Assembly (NCBI GenBank): GCA_963774455.1
Contig: CAVZFD010000004.1
Location: 915,143 to 979,142, forward strand
DNA length: 64,000 nt
Origin: DATFVA01 sp963774455
Lineage (GTDB): Bacteria > Bacteroidota > Ignavibacteria > Ignavibacteriales > Ignavibacteriaceae
Direction of reading: 5' to 3'
The notes under the pieces are model-generated. The model was not told the DNA's origin. It did not search any database and worked only from the letters and a program-made list of their open reading frames with translations. Shown here in pieces: positions 1-9,423 of the stretch (positions within the stretch are counted from its first letter, which is position 1; the number at the start of each line of letters is the position of its first letter). The position numbers and the translations under genes are program-made.

Positions 1-1728
1 CTGAAGCAGCATCGTCATATCATCGCGTGTCATATTTCCCACTTTAATTCCTGTCCATGCTTCAATAACTTCCGCAACTGTGTTCGCTGTAACTTCAGCA
101 AAGACCTGAGGAGCAGGATCCTGCAATGCGCTTAATTCTTTCCTGATCTTTATAATTTCTTCAGCCAGGACAGAGTCTTCTTTGCTTTTTCCGTTCCCGT
201 TTCCATTTCCATCCCCGGCTAATTTTTTCATTCTGAGTTCCATCAGCTTTCTTGTCAGTTCGCTCTCCTTCGTCCATTTATTCTCATTCGTCTTAATGTC
301 GGTCTCCAGCTTAATCCTTTGATCTTTCAGACCATTCAATATTCCCTGGTCAATTACGACATCCATATCGGAATCTTTCTGCTGCGTGTTAATAGCCATA
401 TCAACTGACTTCAACCTGCTGATCATTAATTCAAGTTTTGCGGGTTTGCTAGTAAGCGACATTTTGACTCTCGTTGCTGCCGTGTCCAGCAGATCAACCG
501 CTTTATCAGGGAGTTGACGTCCTGCTATATATCGCCTGGATAGTTTTACTGCTGCTTCAATGGCGCCGTCAGTAATGTGAATTCCATGGTAAGTTTCATA
601 TTTTGTCTTAATTCCCCGCAGCATTAAAATTGCTTTTTCATCATCAGGCTCACCGACGTGTATAGGCTGGAATCTTCTCTCGAGAGCGGCATCTTTTGCA
701 AAGTATTTATTGTACTCAAGATAGGTGGTCGCTGCTATTGCCCTGAATGAACCCCTTGCTAGCGCCGGTTTCAGCAGGTTAGCCGCATCTCCGCCACCCG
801 CCGATGCACCAGCCCCAATAAGGGTATGTGCTTCATCTATAAAAAGAATAGCGGGTACAGGTGAATTAGTTACTTCATTTATGACAGCCTTCAATCTTTT
901 TTCAAATTCACCCCGCATTTTAGTCCCCGCCTGTAAAGAACCCATATCAAGAGAATAGATTTGGTTATTTTTTAAAATATCAGGTACCTCATCGGCAGCA
1001 ATTTTTATCGCAAGACCTTCAACCAGGGCGGTCTTTCCGACTCCAGGTTCGCCGAGCAGAATAGGATTTGATTTTTTCCTTCTGCACAGTACTTCAATTA
1101 CCTGAATAATCTCTTCATCTCTTCCGAGGATAGGGTCTATCTTTCCGTCCTTCGCCTGAGTTACCAGATTTGTGGTATACAGATCAAGCACCGTTCCATC
1201 AGCAGGAATTGATTTGGCTTCCTCCTGCGACAGCATCTCTGAGGAGACTGATTCGTCTTCAACCGAACCTTTAACAATATTATAGAACTCAGTCCGCAGG
1301 TCCTCCTGCTTAATGGGTGCAAGTATATCCATTAAGCCCGCACTTATAACTTGCTCTGAAGAAATAAATACCTCAAAGAAGGCCCCGGATCTTATTTTTG
1401 TTTCGTGGTGATGTACTGAACTCGTAATCCACGCTTGCTCAAGTAATTCAGCCAGCAAAGGAGACAGTTTAGGTTTTCCGCTGTTTCCTTTTTCATTTTC
1501 ATCAAGGTTTTTCAGGCATCTTGCTTGTACATAACCTGTATCTACCGCATAATGTTTGAGTATTAGAGGGATATCACCCTGTCCGTCTTCGAGTAGAGCG
1601 CTCAGCAGGTGATCAAATGTAATTTCATAATGTCCACGGTTTATCCCGATGCCTGTTGCAGTGTCCAGGTTCCGCACCAGGTAGTTATTCAGTTTTAAAA
1701 GCAGCGATTTCAGATCCTTACTTTGCAT
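1..1728 (-). CDS. clpV: ClpV/TssH, T6SS sheath-disassembly AAA+ ATPase (C-terminus beyond window)
   Basis: ClpV unfolds the contracted TssB/TssC sheath in the cytoplasm so that subunits are recycled. The 576 visible codons start at an ATG at 1728, preceded by CAGGAG. They show a Clp N-terminal domain (about residues 1-150), then the first AAA+ module with Walker A GEPGVGKT at 226-233 and Walker B ILFIDEA at 294-300. A middle-domain coiled region follows near 420-520, with a low-complexity GDGNGNGNGK stretch. The second AAA+ module would lie left of the window. General ClpB is the alternative, but the position as last gene of a T6SS operon supports ClpV. The gap to tssG is 45 bases. Confidence 0.93.
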   Translation of the reverse strand, partial: MQSKDLKSLLLKLNNYLVRNLDTATGIGINRGHYEITFDHLLSALLEDGQGDIPLILKHYAVDTGYVQARCLKNLDENEKGNSGKPKLSPLLAELLEQAWITSSVHHHETKIRSGAFFEVFISSEQVISAGLMDILAPIKQEDLRTEFYNIVKGSVEDESVSSEMLSQEEAKSIPADGTVLDLYTTNLVTQAKDGKIDPILGRDEEIIQVIEVLCRRKKSNPILLGEPGVGKTALVEGLAIKIAADEVPDILKNNQIYSLDMGSLQAGTKMRGEFEKRLKAVINEVTNSPVPAILFIDEAHTLIGAGASAGGGDAANLLKPALARGSFRAIAATTYLEYNKYFAKDAALERRFQPIHVGEPDDEKAILMLRGIKTKYETYHGIHITDGAIEAAVKLSRRYIAGRQLPDKAVDLLDTAATRVKMSLTSKPAKLELMISRLKSVDMAINTQQKDSDMDVVIDQGILNGLKDQRIKLETDIKTNENKWTKESELTRKLMELRMKKLAGDGNGNGNGKSKEDSVLAEEIIKIRKELSALQDPAPQVFAEVTANTVAEVIEAWTGIKVGNMTRDDMTMLLQ

Positions 1729-1773
1729 GCAATTCTCCTGTTATAGATTTAAAAATTTCGGATATGTAAAAAC

Positions 1774-2796
1774 TTAGTTCTGAACAGAAAGGTATTCTTC
1801 GTTCGGTATGTAGACATTAAATTCTTCAATAGAAGGTTTGCCGAGCCAGAAGGTGGTCCCGAGCTTTAACCTATCGTCATTCCATGAAATCGATTCTATA
1901 GTATCTGCTTTAATTATGAATTTAATATCGTATTCAAGCCCGTCGTTGAGATATAATTTAAGAAGTTCGTTCAATCTTTTTGAATTTTCTGTATGCGGGA
2001 GGAAATTCAGGTAATCCTCGAAAGAAACCGGTCCGATCTCAAGACAAAGCCTGCTCATATAATCCAAGGTGGTTCTTCCTATAAAGCTGTTTTTCCCGAG
2101 CCTGAATTCATCGCTGCCGAGAGCTGGGATATCTTCAAGATCTACCCAGTGGGGAACAAACTCTTTAATCCTGAAAGGAAAGCGGGGGAAGATGTGTGAA
2201 AGAAGGATCCTCAAACCCTCCTTGCTCCTGACACGCCGACTGAATACACCGGCAAATTTTATCAGCGTGAAATCTGAAAGTGAAGATGTCGTGTTTCCTG
2301 TAAAAGAGCCTTTGCCAATGAATGAGTTTATCCTCTGGGATATTTTATTTTCCGGATTATTATTCAGATGGAGGTAAAAGCGGTATTTCTTCCACGACTG
2401 GTAATAAAGCCAGTAAAACCTGTTATTAAATATATCCAGGAAATTCTGAAGTGGGATATTTCCCTCACCGAGGATTTTTTCCTGGAAAACAATCTGCTCA
2501 TGGTAGCATCGCGGCAGGGGAGAGTTAATTCCATATAAACCAAGAAAGTTTAAGACAAACTTTATATCATTATCTTCGAGAGATACGGACCGGATATCTG
2601 TAGGAGGATATGCGTAATACTGGCCGGGACGAAATTTTAATCCTACCTGGTCAAAAAGATAATCCTTTCTTCCGGGATTATTCTTCTTTGAAATAATTTC
2701 ACTTAACCAGACAGCCTGCCAGACATGATATTCAGGTCCCTTCTGCAGGATGTCTTCAATTATACCGGAAGTATTTCTCCTTGGGCCGGGTTCCAT
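1774..2796 (-). CDS. tssG: TssG, T6SS baseplate subunit (VasB/ImpH family)
   Basis: TssG forms the baseplate wedge with TssE, TssF and TssK at the cytoplasmic face of the inner membrane. The 340-residue protein has the family's usual length and internal features: an early IIEDILQKGPEYHVWQA segment, a GINSPLPRCYHEQI stretch, an LDIFNNRFYWLYYQSW segment and a C-terminal LGTTFWLG motif. Its start lies inside the 3' end of tssF (37-base overlap), which suggests translational coupling. It is assigned from family-like motifs and its tssE-tssF-tssG-clpV order; confidence is high. Confidence 0.92.
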   Translation of the reverse strand: MEPGPRRNTSGIIEDILQKGPEYHVWQAVWLSEIISKKNNPGRKDYLFDQVGLKFRPGQYYAYPPTDIRSVSLEDNDIKFVLNFLGLYGINSPLPRCYHEQIVFQEKILGEGNIPLQNFLDIFNNRFYWLYYQSWKKYRFYLHLNNNPENKISQRINSFIGKGSFTGNTTSSLSDFTLIKFAGVFSRRVRSKEGLRILLSHIFPRFPFRIKEFVPHWVDLEDIPALGSDEFRLGKNSFIGRTTLDYMSRLCLEIGPVSFEDYLNFLPHTENSKRLNELLKLYLNDGLEYDIKFIIKADTIESISWNDDRLKLGTTFWLGKPSIEEFNVYIPNEEYLSVQN

Positions 2797-4616
2797 TTAT
2801 AGCTGTTATTTGTTCCTGATTCAGTGATTTTTAAAAAAACAAATGAGTTGATAGTTACATACTGCGAAAGAAAGGAATTTAAAACCATCCCCATCAGGTT
2901 TATTTCTCCCTCTCCGTTTTCAAATTCTTTAGCATCAACTTCAATATGAAATTCAATTCCCCTGATTAAACTCTGGTTCATTATTTTACTAATCAGCCGG
3001 GGCTTATGGATGATCTTTATACTTTCAATTCTTTTTTTATTCGGATGGTTCTGTGCTTTTGTCCAGTTATATAGATTTAATATGCTCTTAAAAGTATTGA
3101 GCTCCGCCAGCGTTGAGAAACTGACTGACAGGTGTGCAATTAGCGACCATAAATAATTATTCTTGTCCGGACAATCCTGAACCTCTGTGGGAGTTGTGAT
3201 ATTGTACGCCTCAATCCCAGGAGGGAAATCAAGCGGCTCTTTAATTGAGCCGGTCTCCAGGTAGGCTGAAGGAAGGAATCCATTTGATAGTACGGCTTCT
3301 ATGCTTAGAGTTTCTTTCGGAAAAACGTCCTCTTCCATGCTTGGTCCGAAAAGCCGGATAAAGGTTTCTGACATATCGCTCAGGACCTTTTTGCGGCGAA
3401 CCGAATAAAATCTCTTGAAATTATATTCCGGGCTGGCGGTATCAAGGATATCATGCGCCGTGATAGGTATATATTTATATTGTTCAGCACGGTTTTCACT
3501 TATCCCGCTTACCATGTCGATTGAATAGATCTCCCGGCTTTTTCTTCGGTAAAGATCTGGAATTATATAATACTCCGGCATTCTTTGTGTAACTGAAACT
3601 TCCTCTGCAGGACGGGAAAACAGGTTTACTATCGGAACACAATTTAAGGCAATATTACTTTTCCCGGGAAATTTTTCTCTCAGCATTTTTCTACTGAAAT
3701 CGATCCTGATTTCCACGTTTGAAGATTCACCGGCTGCGGTGAATTTATCAAGGCCATAGATATCTATAAAAAAGAATTTTTCGGGAAAGGCGAAATACTC
3801 CTGCAGCAGCCTGAACCCGGTAAATGATTGTTTCGCGTATGGCAGAATTGAATAATTATCCTCATTATATCCGTCGCCGGGAGAAAGTTCAGGAACCCTG
3901 ATATTAAAGTCATCGATTTTCTTGAATACAGACTTGTCATTGAGTGCTTCTCTTACGAACAGACCGGAAACAAATTTCGTCAGGAATAGATGCAGATTAT
4001 ACTTAACCGAAGATGAACCTTGCAGATAAATTCTGAATCGACCCATTTTCAGTGAATTATAATCAACATTCCTGTCAAGTTGCAGTTTCAGGATCATCGA
4101 TGTTTTCCCCTGGGGAGTTTCTTCCATTGAAACATCGGCAAGCTTTACCGGCCGAACTGTCAATTCCTGTGTTGTTCTAAATATAAATTCAGCTGGCTCA
4201 TCTTTTTCAGTAAGCCTTGATCCCGATCCTGAGCCCGACTGAACTTTATATTTAACTTTATATTTTCCTGTCAGTGTCTGTATTTCACTACCTTTTTTTA
4301 TGGAAATCGGTTCTGTTAAAGCTCCTGATTTAATGTTTGCCTGCAGTATAGCACAGGAGGGAAAAGATTTCAGCAGATTAGGGAAGAGTATCTCGAGGAT
4401 TCCTCCTGCTATCTCCGGAAATTCATCATCTAGCCGTTCATGTATTCGTCCTGCAAGGAATGCAAATCCTTCGAATAATCTTTCTACGAAAGGATCTTTC
4501 CTTTCACGTTCACTAAGGCTAAGCCGTGATCCAAGCGTAGGATGTTTTTTGCTAAACTCCTCACCGGACGTCTGCAGAAAGTTATACTCCCTTTCAAAAT
4601 ATTTATCAGTACTCAT
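2760..4616 (-). CDS. tssF: TssF, T6SS baseplate subunit (VasA/ImpG family)
   Basis: TssF is the largest wedge protein of the T6SS baseplate and binds TssG and TssK. The 618-residue product is of typical length. The N-terminus (residues about 5-60) has the recognisable YFEREYNFLQTSGEEFSKKHP and DPFVERLFEGFAFLAGRIHERLDDEFPE patterns of the family. The DPFVERL..G.AFL block is diagnostic. It overlaps the upstream tssE stop by four bases (ATGA arrangement) and the downstream tssG start by 37 bases, so the three wedge proteins are likely made in a coupled way. Confidence 0.94.
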   Translation of the reverse strand: MSTDKYFEREYNFLQTSGEEFSKKHPTLGSRLSLSERERKDPFVERLFEGFAFLAGRIHERLDDEFPEIAGGILEILFPNLLKSFPSCAILQANIKSGALTEPISIKKGSEIQTLTGKYKVKYKVQSGSGSGSRLTEKDEPAEFIFRTTQELTVRPVKLADVSMEETPQGKTSMILKLQLDRNVDYNSLKMGRFRIYLQGSSSVKYNLHLFLTKFVSGLFVREALNDKSVFKKIDDFNIRVPELSPGDGYNEDNYSILPYAKQSFTGFRLLQEYFAFPEKFFFIDIYGLDKFTAAGESSNVEIRIDFSRKMLREKFPGKSNIALNCVPIVNLFSRPAEEVSVTQRMPEYYIIPDLYRRKSREIYSIDMVSGISENRAEQYKYIPITAHDILDTASPEYNFKRFYSVRRKKVLSDMSETFIRLFGPSMEEDVFPKETLSIEAVLSNGFLPSAYLETGSIKEPLDFPPGIEAYNITTPTEVQDCPDKNNYLWSLIAHLSVSFSTLAELNTFKSILNLYNWTKAQNHPNKKRIESIKIIHKPRLISKIMNQSLIRGIEFHIEVDAKEFENGEGEINLMGMVLNSFLSQYVTINSFVFLKITESGTNNSYKWNPAQGEILPV

Positions 4617-5065
4617 TCTGAATCCTTATCTAAGGTAACTTTAGTCCATCCTGTAGTTGAAAATTCTGTAAGCAGGATTTCTTTATTAGAGCTGTCCTTA
4701 AGTTTAATGATTATTTTCAGGGCAGCCCTCAAAGTTTTCTGATCGAATTCTGAATTCTGGATCTGTACTTCGCTTACTCTTGGTTCATACTTCAATATTA
4801 CTTCCCTTATTTCCTTTTTTAAGGATTCGATGGGATTATCTGAAGCAAGGTAAATCTGAAGGATATCCGAGATACCAAAATCGGGAAGATGTAAAATTGA
4901 TCCGCGACGGGTGGTCAAGATCATCCGAAGATTTTCAATAATGCTCAGGCTTAGCTTTTGATCCTCAGTCAGATGCTCAAACTGCTGGGGGCCTATTTCA
5001 TCGGGATTAACAACCTCCGATACAAACTGGCCCAATAGAATATTGTACAAGCTTAAATTTTTCAA
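4613..5065 (-). CDS. tssE: TssE, gp25-like T6SS baseplate protein
   Basis: TssE is the T4 gp25/lysozyme-like baseplate component that starts sheath polymerisation. The 150-residue protein carries the family pattern: an early tail ending in SLSIIENLRMILTTRRGS, then LHLPDFGISD, and later IREVILKYEPRVSEVQI. The R-G-S and P-x-F/Y-G segments are the conserved core of the family. It follows hcp after about 90 bases that contain a strong hairpin, and it overlaps tssF by four bases. The hairpin suggests expression may be lower than that of hcp. Confidence 0.93.
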   Translation of the reverse strand: MKNLSLYNILLGQFVSEVVNPDEIGPQQFEHLTEDQKLSLSIIENLRMILTTRRGSILHLPDFGISDILQIYLASDNPIESLKKEIREVILKYEPRVSEVQIQNSEFDQKTLRAALKIIIKLKDSSNKEILLTEFSTTGWTKVTLDKDSE

Positions 5066-5093
5066 TTTTGATTACACAACTAGGTATAAAATA

Positions 5094-5141
5094 CAGGGTG
5101 GATTATACTACTATATTATAGTTACATATAATTCCACCCTG
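5094..5141 (-). terminator. Long stem-loop between hcp and tssE, attenuator-like
   Basis: CAGGGTGGA at 5094-5102 pairs perfectly with TCCACCCTG at 5133-5141, and the inner TTATA/TATAA bases extend the stem with one bulge. In the minus-strand transcript it lies about 16 bases after the hcp stop and is followed by TATTTTATA, not a clean U-run. It may partly terminate transcription or protect the hcp 3' end. Either would fit the high demand for Hcp compared with baseplate proteins. Function is inferred. Confidence 0.6.
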
Positions 5142-5156
5142 GTAAGATAAGTATTA

Positions 5157-5645
5157 TCAGGCGGGAAGTTGAAATGAGAAGAAACCTTGATCTGAAAACA
5201 TTGTACTTCCTTTTACATGTTCCCATTCTACACTTTCGGCGACCATTGCTACACGCTCAAGGTGGGCAATTGTTTGTTTAGTATTATCCACAGTGGAAGG
5301 CATCATATTCTCCACTTCCACCACACGGGCGTTGGTAAGTGTATATTTGAAGTAAACAGTTTCCTTGCCGGTTGCTTCGGCTATTTCGTAAAGAGAAACC
5401 TCTACATTTTTGAATACCTTTCCTTCTGCGCAATACTGAAACATGAAAGGTGTCAGCTTATCGATTTCCTTAACGATCATAAATGGATCATAAATCCTGC
5501 TGCCGGTAACCTGTCCTGTTCCTTCAGTGACGGGCAATCGCACCTTTTGTGCAAATTCCAGTATAGTGCAGGATTTATTGGGACGCGGACCTTCAAGATC
5601 GTTTCCTTCTGCGTCTTTGAATTTTATCTCGCCTTTTACAGCCAT
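5157..5645 (-). CDS. hcp: Hcp/TssD, T6SS inner-tube protein
   Basis: Hcp forms the stacked hexameric rings of the inner tube that is expelled on sheath contraction and also carries effectors. The 162-residue product is the usual size and has no signal peptide. It has the hallmark MAVKGEIKF start with alternating strands, a GSRIYDPFMIVKEIDKLTP block (compare R.H.P..i.KeiDkasP in the family) and a long YFKYTLTNARVVEV strand region. It lies between tssC and tssE, with its own spacer on both sides and a stem-loop just downstream. No C-terminal effector extension is visible. Confidence 0.95.
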   Translation of the reverse strand: MAVKGEIKFKDAEGNDLEGPRPNKSCTILEFAQKVRLPVTEGTGQVTGSRIYDPFMIVKEIDKLTPFMFQYCAEGKVFKNVEVSLYEIAEATGKETVYFKYTLTNARVVEVENMMPSTVDNTKQTIAHLERVAMVAESVEWEHVKGSTMFSDQGFFSFQLPA

Positions 5646-5707
5646 GACTAACCTCCGATTAAGTTAAAGTTATATTTGATTTATTTTGAAAGAATTAATT
5701 TTGAACA

Positions 5708-7174
5708 TTATGATTCTTCGCCTGAATGATATGCTATCAGCTTAAGGTTCACGTCCATACCTGTTATTGCAACGTGCGGTCTGAATTCCGCACTTATCTG
5801 GAAAAACCCTGGTCTTTCCTTGAGTTCTGTAACTTCGAGTCTATATGAACGGAGAGGTTTTTCAGCTACAATTTTTTCAGCAGGATTAGGCATATCAACT
5901 ACAAGGGTATCAAGCCAGCTTGACATATCCTTTTTTATCTCGCCCGCGCCCGCGTTTTTACCTACAAATACCAACTGGCGGTATTTAAGATAATGTGCAA
6001 TCCTTGTAACCAGCATAGTATATTGAAGTCTTGAACCAACTGAGAAATTAGCCGTAGCTACAGCATCATTTTTAATTTGTTTAGCTCTGTTTACAGAAGG
6101 AGTCTCAAAGAAAGCGGCGTAATCTGTTCTATCCCAGTGTGCAAGCGGGATAAACCCAAGGTCGCAGAGTTCCGCATCTTTTGCCTGGCCGACTGAAGCT
6201 TCCAGAGGCACTTTCAGCTTGGTCTGCCCGTGTTCTTCATAAGTAGGGACCGGGAGGTTTTCAACTTTACCACCTGATTCCACACCGACAATTTTGACGC
6301 TCCAGCCCCACTTCTCAAAGCTCTTAACCATATTGGAAGCAAGAGCATAGGAAGTACTGCACCATAGACTGTTATCCACACCGCCTTTCATTACATTTTC
6401 TGAGTAATTGAAATTTTTGGTCGGCTCTGATTCTGCATTGTAGGGCAGACGGCCGAGGAACCTTGGCAGGGTAAGGCCTATATATTTAGAACGGTCATCA
6501 TCTCTGAAGGCTCGCCACGATGCATAAGCCGCGCCTTCTTTAAGCTGTTCAGGGAGGAAGCGGTTATTCATTACATCGGTCATATTTTTTTCACCGAAGA
6601 ATTTGGGTCCCGCATTTCCAATAACAGGAAGCTGTGCTGATTCACCAAGAACGGAAAGATGCTGCAGCAGGGAAACATCCTGCGGAGTATTTTCGAACTG
6701 GAAATCAGTTACAATTGCAGTATAGGAATGTCCGCCGACCTTATCGTAAGCACCCCAATATACATGATGCCACAAGCCTGAGTCTTTTTCATAACCTTCA
6801 CCCTGCGCTGCATCATTAAGATCTTCATAAAGTTCTTCTTTGGAAACATCAAGAATTTCGTATTTGACAGGTTTGCTGAATTCGGTATTCTGAACGAGGA
6901 ATAAAAGTCCCCGCCAGGTGGATTCAAGCTCCTGAAATTGCTGATTCTGCAGGATCTCATCCATCTGGGCGCTAAGAACTGTATCAAGGTCTGCAATATA
7001 AGAATCAACGAGAGCACCAGTAATTTTGAATACTGCAGATTCCTTTCCGATTTTACCCACAAATTCAGCGACTGCTGATTTCTTAGAATCATCCAGCATG
7101 GAGATTAACTTATCAACAGAACTTTGCTCAGTGGCCTGACTCTGTTCGGTAGATTCTTCTTTTTCTTTAGCCAT
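5708..7174 (-). CDS. tssC: TssC/VipB, T6SS large sheath subunit
   Basis: TssC pairs with TssB to build the contractile sheath. The 488-residue protein shows the family's ESTWRGLLFLVQNT block, the ILDVSKEELYEDL segment, the WGAYDKVGGHSYTAIVTDF stretch, FLGRLPY, and an LRSYRLEVTELKERPGFF stretch close to the C-terminus. The polar, Gln-rich N-terminus (about residues 5-30) corresponds to the region bound by ClpV in known systems. It follows tssB directly with a 48-base spacer. No missing blocks were seen. Confidence 0.96.
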   Translation of the reverse strand: MAKEKEESTEQSQATEQSSVDKLISMLDDSKKSAVAEFVGKIGKESAVFKITGALVDSYIADLDTVLSAQMDEILQNQQFQELESTWRGLLFLVQNTEFSKPVKYEILDVSKEELYEDLNDAAQGEGYEKDSGLWHHVYWGAYDKVGGHSYTAIVTDFQFENTPQDVSLLQHLSVLGESAQLPVIGNAGPKFFGEKNMTDVMNNRFLPEQLKEGAAYASWRAFRDDDRSKYIGLTLPRFLGRLPYNAESEPTKNFNYSENVMKGGVDNSLWCSTSYALASNMVKSFEKWGWSVKIVGVESGGKVENLPVPTYEEHGQTKLKVPLEASVGQAKDAELCDLGFIPLAHWDRTDYAAFFETPSVNRAKQIKNDAVATANFSVGSRLQYTMLVTRIAHYLKYRQLVFVGKNAGAGEIKKDMSSWLDTLVVDMPNPAEKIVAEKPLRSYRLEVTELKERPGFFQISAEFRPHVAITGMDVNLKLIAYHSGEES

Positions 7175-7222
7175 TTTAATTAAACCTCCGTTAACAAAAA
7201 TTATATTTCAAAAAATTATATT

Positions 7223-7723
7223 TTACTTTTTATCCTGTGTGCCGAGTTTCGACATCAGGTCATCTATACTTGCTCCGCCGTCCTTCAGTACGCCTTCAAG
7301 AGCCTTTTTAAGGTTGGCGTCCCTTAATACGGCAAGCTTCAGTTCTTTCAGCCGCTCTCTTGCTTCAAGCAGCTTTTGCAGAGGTTCAACCTTTTTGACT
7401 ATTTCATCAGGATGAAAATCCTTTATGTCCTGGAAATCAAGTTTAACTTCCATCTTTGCTTCGGGATCGTCTGATAATTTGTTGGAAACCGTCATCTTCA
7501 GCTTCGGATTCAGATCCTTCAACACCCTTTTGTAATCTCCTTTATTACCTATTGTCCTCAGTCTCCTGTTTTTAACAGGACCCTGGCTTCCCGGTTCACT
7601 TTTACTAAAGTTCCCGGTAATCAGCATCCGGTAATCAAGTTCTACACTTTCCTTTGCATCGCTGCTCGGGAGAATGGCGACTTTGACACGCTGTGCTATC
7701 TTTGGTGCAACTGGTCTTGCCAT
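7223..7723 (-). CDS. tssB: TssB/VipA, T6SS small sheath subunit
   Basis: TssB is the small subunit that interlocks with TssC in the sheath. The 166-residue product has the conserved VKVAILPSSDAKESVELDYRM-type opening (only part shown by motif), the VLKDLNPKLKMTVSNKL core and the LDFQDIKDFHPDEIVKKVEPL motif, then a run of charged helix ending in SKLGTQDKK. It starts two bases after the tssA stop and precedes tssC, the order found in most T6SS loci. Confidence 0.96.
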   Translation of the reverse strand: MARPVAPKIAQRVKVAILPSSDAKESVELDYRMLITGNFSKSEPGSQGPVKNRRLRTIGNKGDYKRVLKDLNPKLKMTVSNKLSDDPEAKMEVKLDFQDIKDFHPDEIVKKVEPLQKLLEARERLKELKLAVLRDANLKKALEGVLKDGGASIDDLMSKLGTQDKK

Positions 7724-7725
7724 AA

Positions 7726-9399
7726 CTACTTCCTCCGTTTATGTTTTTGTTGTTCTAAATTGATTGCTAAAATACCATTGTGTTTTGCTATCTTGTAAAA
7801 TAATTCCTGTTGTTGTTTTTCTATTTGATTCTTCTGCGTTTCATTTTCTGAAGCAAATAATACCTGGACATTGGTTAAATAAAGGGACTGCCAGGATGCA
7901 GTGCATAATGCAGGTTCCCATTCGGATAAATTTAAATTGTCAATTGTTTTATCCAGCTCTTCCAGGCTTACTTTTGCAACATTATACTGTTTTGCCTCGT
8001 AACAAAAATTTGCAATATTTAACCTTCTGAGAAATTTTCCCTTCATCCTATCTTCTGCACTTAGTTTCTGCTGCATCAATTCAAGGCTCTCTTGGAAATT
8101 CTTAGGCAGGCCCTGCAGAGCTTCCTCGTATTCTTTATTAATTTCATCGTATACCTGGTCGACAATAGGAGTAAGTGAAAGCGTGGTGCCTGCTGCCGGG
8201 GCGCCGCCCTGGTTTGAATTAGCAGATAATTGCTCCAGCCACTTAACTGTTTCCTTATCAGCAAACGCAATTTCTTCCCCGGCAAACTTCAGTTTAGGAA
8301 GCTCAGGAAGCCGTTTGAGCAGACGGGCAAGGTGGTATTTAATATCATTGGCTGCAGTTAAATAGTTCCCGCCTTTTTTTTCGAGTGCATCTACGAGATA
8401 CCTCTGGGCGTCCAGCCAGTAACGAAACTCGCTGCTATCTTTAATAAATTCGAGTTCAATTCTCGGGATCAAAACATCAGTTTTACCTTCATTATGCCAT
8501 GTAATTAACAATTTTCTAATTATGTCATTCGGAGGGGCAATGCCCGTTATCTTTTCCTCAGAGTCAGGAAGAACGAGTGTGCTCCATTGGATTTGCCTGG
8601 CAATCCCGAAAGCGAAGAATGATTCAGGAACTTTTTCAACCGTTTCATTATTAACAGTTACTTCATAAAGATGGGTTAATGTTCTTCTCAGTTGTATGCT
8701 GATTTCATCTTCTGAAGCCGGCGTTAACTGCTTTGCGGGAGCTGATTCTTCCTTAACTGCAGCAGTCATTGAAGCCTGTATTACTTCCGTTTTAGGCGGT
8801 GATGGAGAAACCGGTTTCTTTTCCGGTGCAGAGGAGGGATTCAAAGCACTTTCAGCATCTTTAAGCTGACCTCCGATTACGTCCTGAAGTGCCTGAAGCA
8901 CAGGGATGTTTTCGGGCATAAGTTTTTCGCATTCTTTGAGAATAAGCCCGGTCAATTCGTTTATCTTGATTATCTCAGCGGCATTAGATTTATTAATTTC
9001 ATCTCTTTCAATCAGCTTTGTAACCCTTGAAGTACTGAGAAACTGGATAGCTTTACCTTTATGAAGATTGTTTTGCGGAAAAAGATCGCTGCCGAATTTT
9101 TTCAGAAGATGATAAACGATCTCAAGACCATTACTGAAGCCTTTCAGTTGTTCGGTTCTGTAAAGAGCAAAACAAAGCCAGGAGGCTACTTTTATATCTT
9201 TACTTTTTTCTTTCAGAATCGTATTTGAAAGATCGATCCAATTCTTATAATCAGGAACAGTTTTTGGAAATTCCATACTCAACTTGAAATAGTCTTCATC
9301 ATTTGCTATATCGGTCCCTGCGGAGGAATCTCCCGGGATTGGTTCAAGGAATCCCTGCACAAACTCTGAAACTTCAGGTTCTGTTAATGTCTCAGCCAT
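7726..9399 (-). CDS. tssA: TssA, T6SS assembly/cap protein with ImpA-related N-terminal domain
   Basis: TssA proteins organise baseplate and sheath growth. The 557-residue product begins with an ImpA-related N-terminal domain (about residues 15-130, with DEDYFKL and WLCFALYRTEQLKGFSNGLE). A Pro/Ala-rich linker follows near 195-230 (SSAPEKKPVSPSPP), then a C-terminal VasJ-like domain (about 250-557) with an RFWLDAQRYL-like stretch. The long linker and C-terminal part place it with the longer TssA class, but the exact subclass cannot be set by eye. tssB starts two bases downstream. Confidence 0.88.
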   Translation of the reverse strand: MAETLTEPEVSEFVQGFLEPIPGDSSAGTDIANDEDYFKLSMEFPKTVPDYKNWIDLSNTILKEKSKDIKVASWLCFALYRTEQLKGFSNGLEIVYHLLKKFGSDLFPQNNLHKGKAIQFLSTSRVTKLIERDEINKSNAAEIIKINELTGLILKECEKLMPENIPVLQALQDVIGGQLKDAESALNPSSAPEKKPVSPSPPKTEVIQASMTAAVKEESAPAKQLTPASEDEISIQLRRTLTHLYEVTVNNETVEKVPESFFAFGIARQIQWSTLVLPDSEEKITGIAPPNDIIRKLLITWHNEGKTDVLIPRIELEFIKDSSEFRYWLDAQRYLVDALEKKGGNYLTAANDIKYHLARLLKRLPELPKLKFAGEEIAFADKETVKWLEQLSANSNQGGAPAAGTTLSLTPIVDQVYDEINKEYEEALQGLPKNFQESLELMQQKLSAEDRMKGKFLRRLNIANFCYEAKQYNVAKVSLEELDKTIDNLNLSEWEPALCTASWQSLYLTNVQVLFASENETQKNQIEKQQQELFYKIAKHNGILAINLEQQKHKRRK

Positions 9400-9423
9400 A
9401 GAAATTCACCCTCTTTTAATCAG

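Noticed and set aside
6634..7092. Open frames on both strands within tssC
   Set aside because: They are shadows of the well-supported tssC frame.
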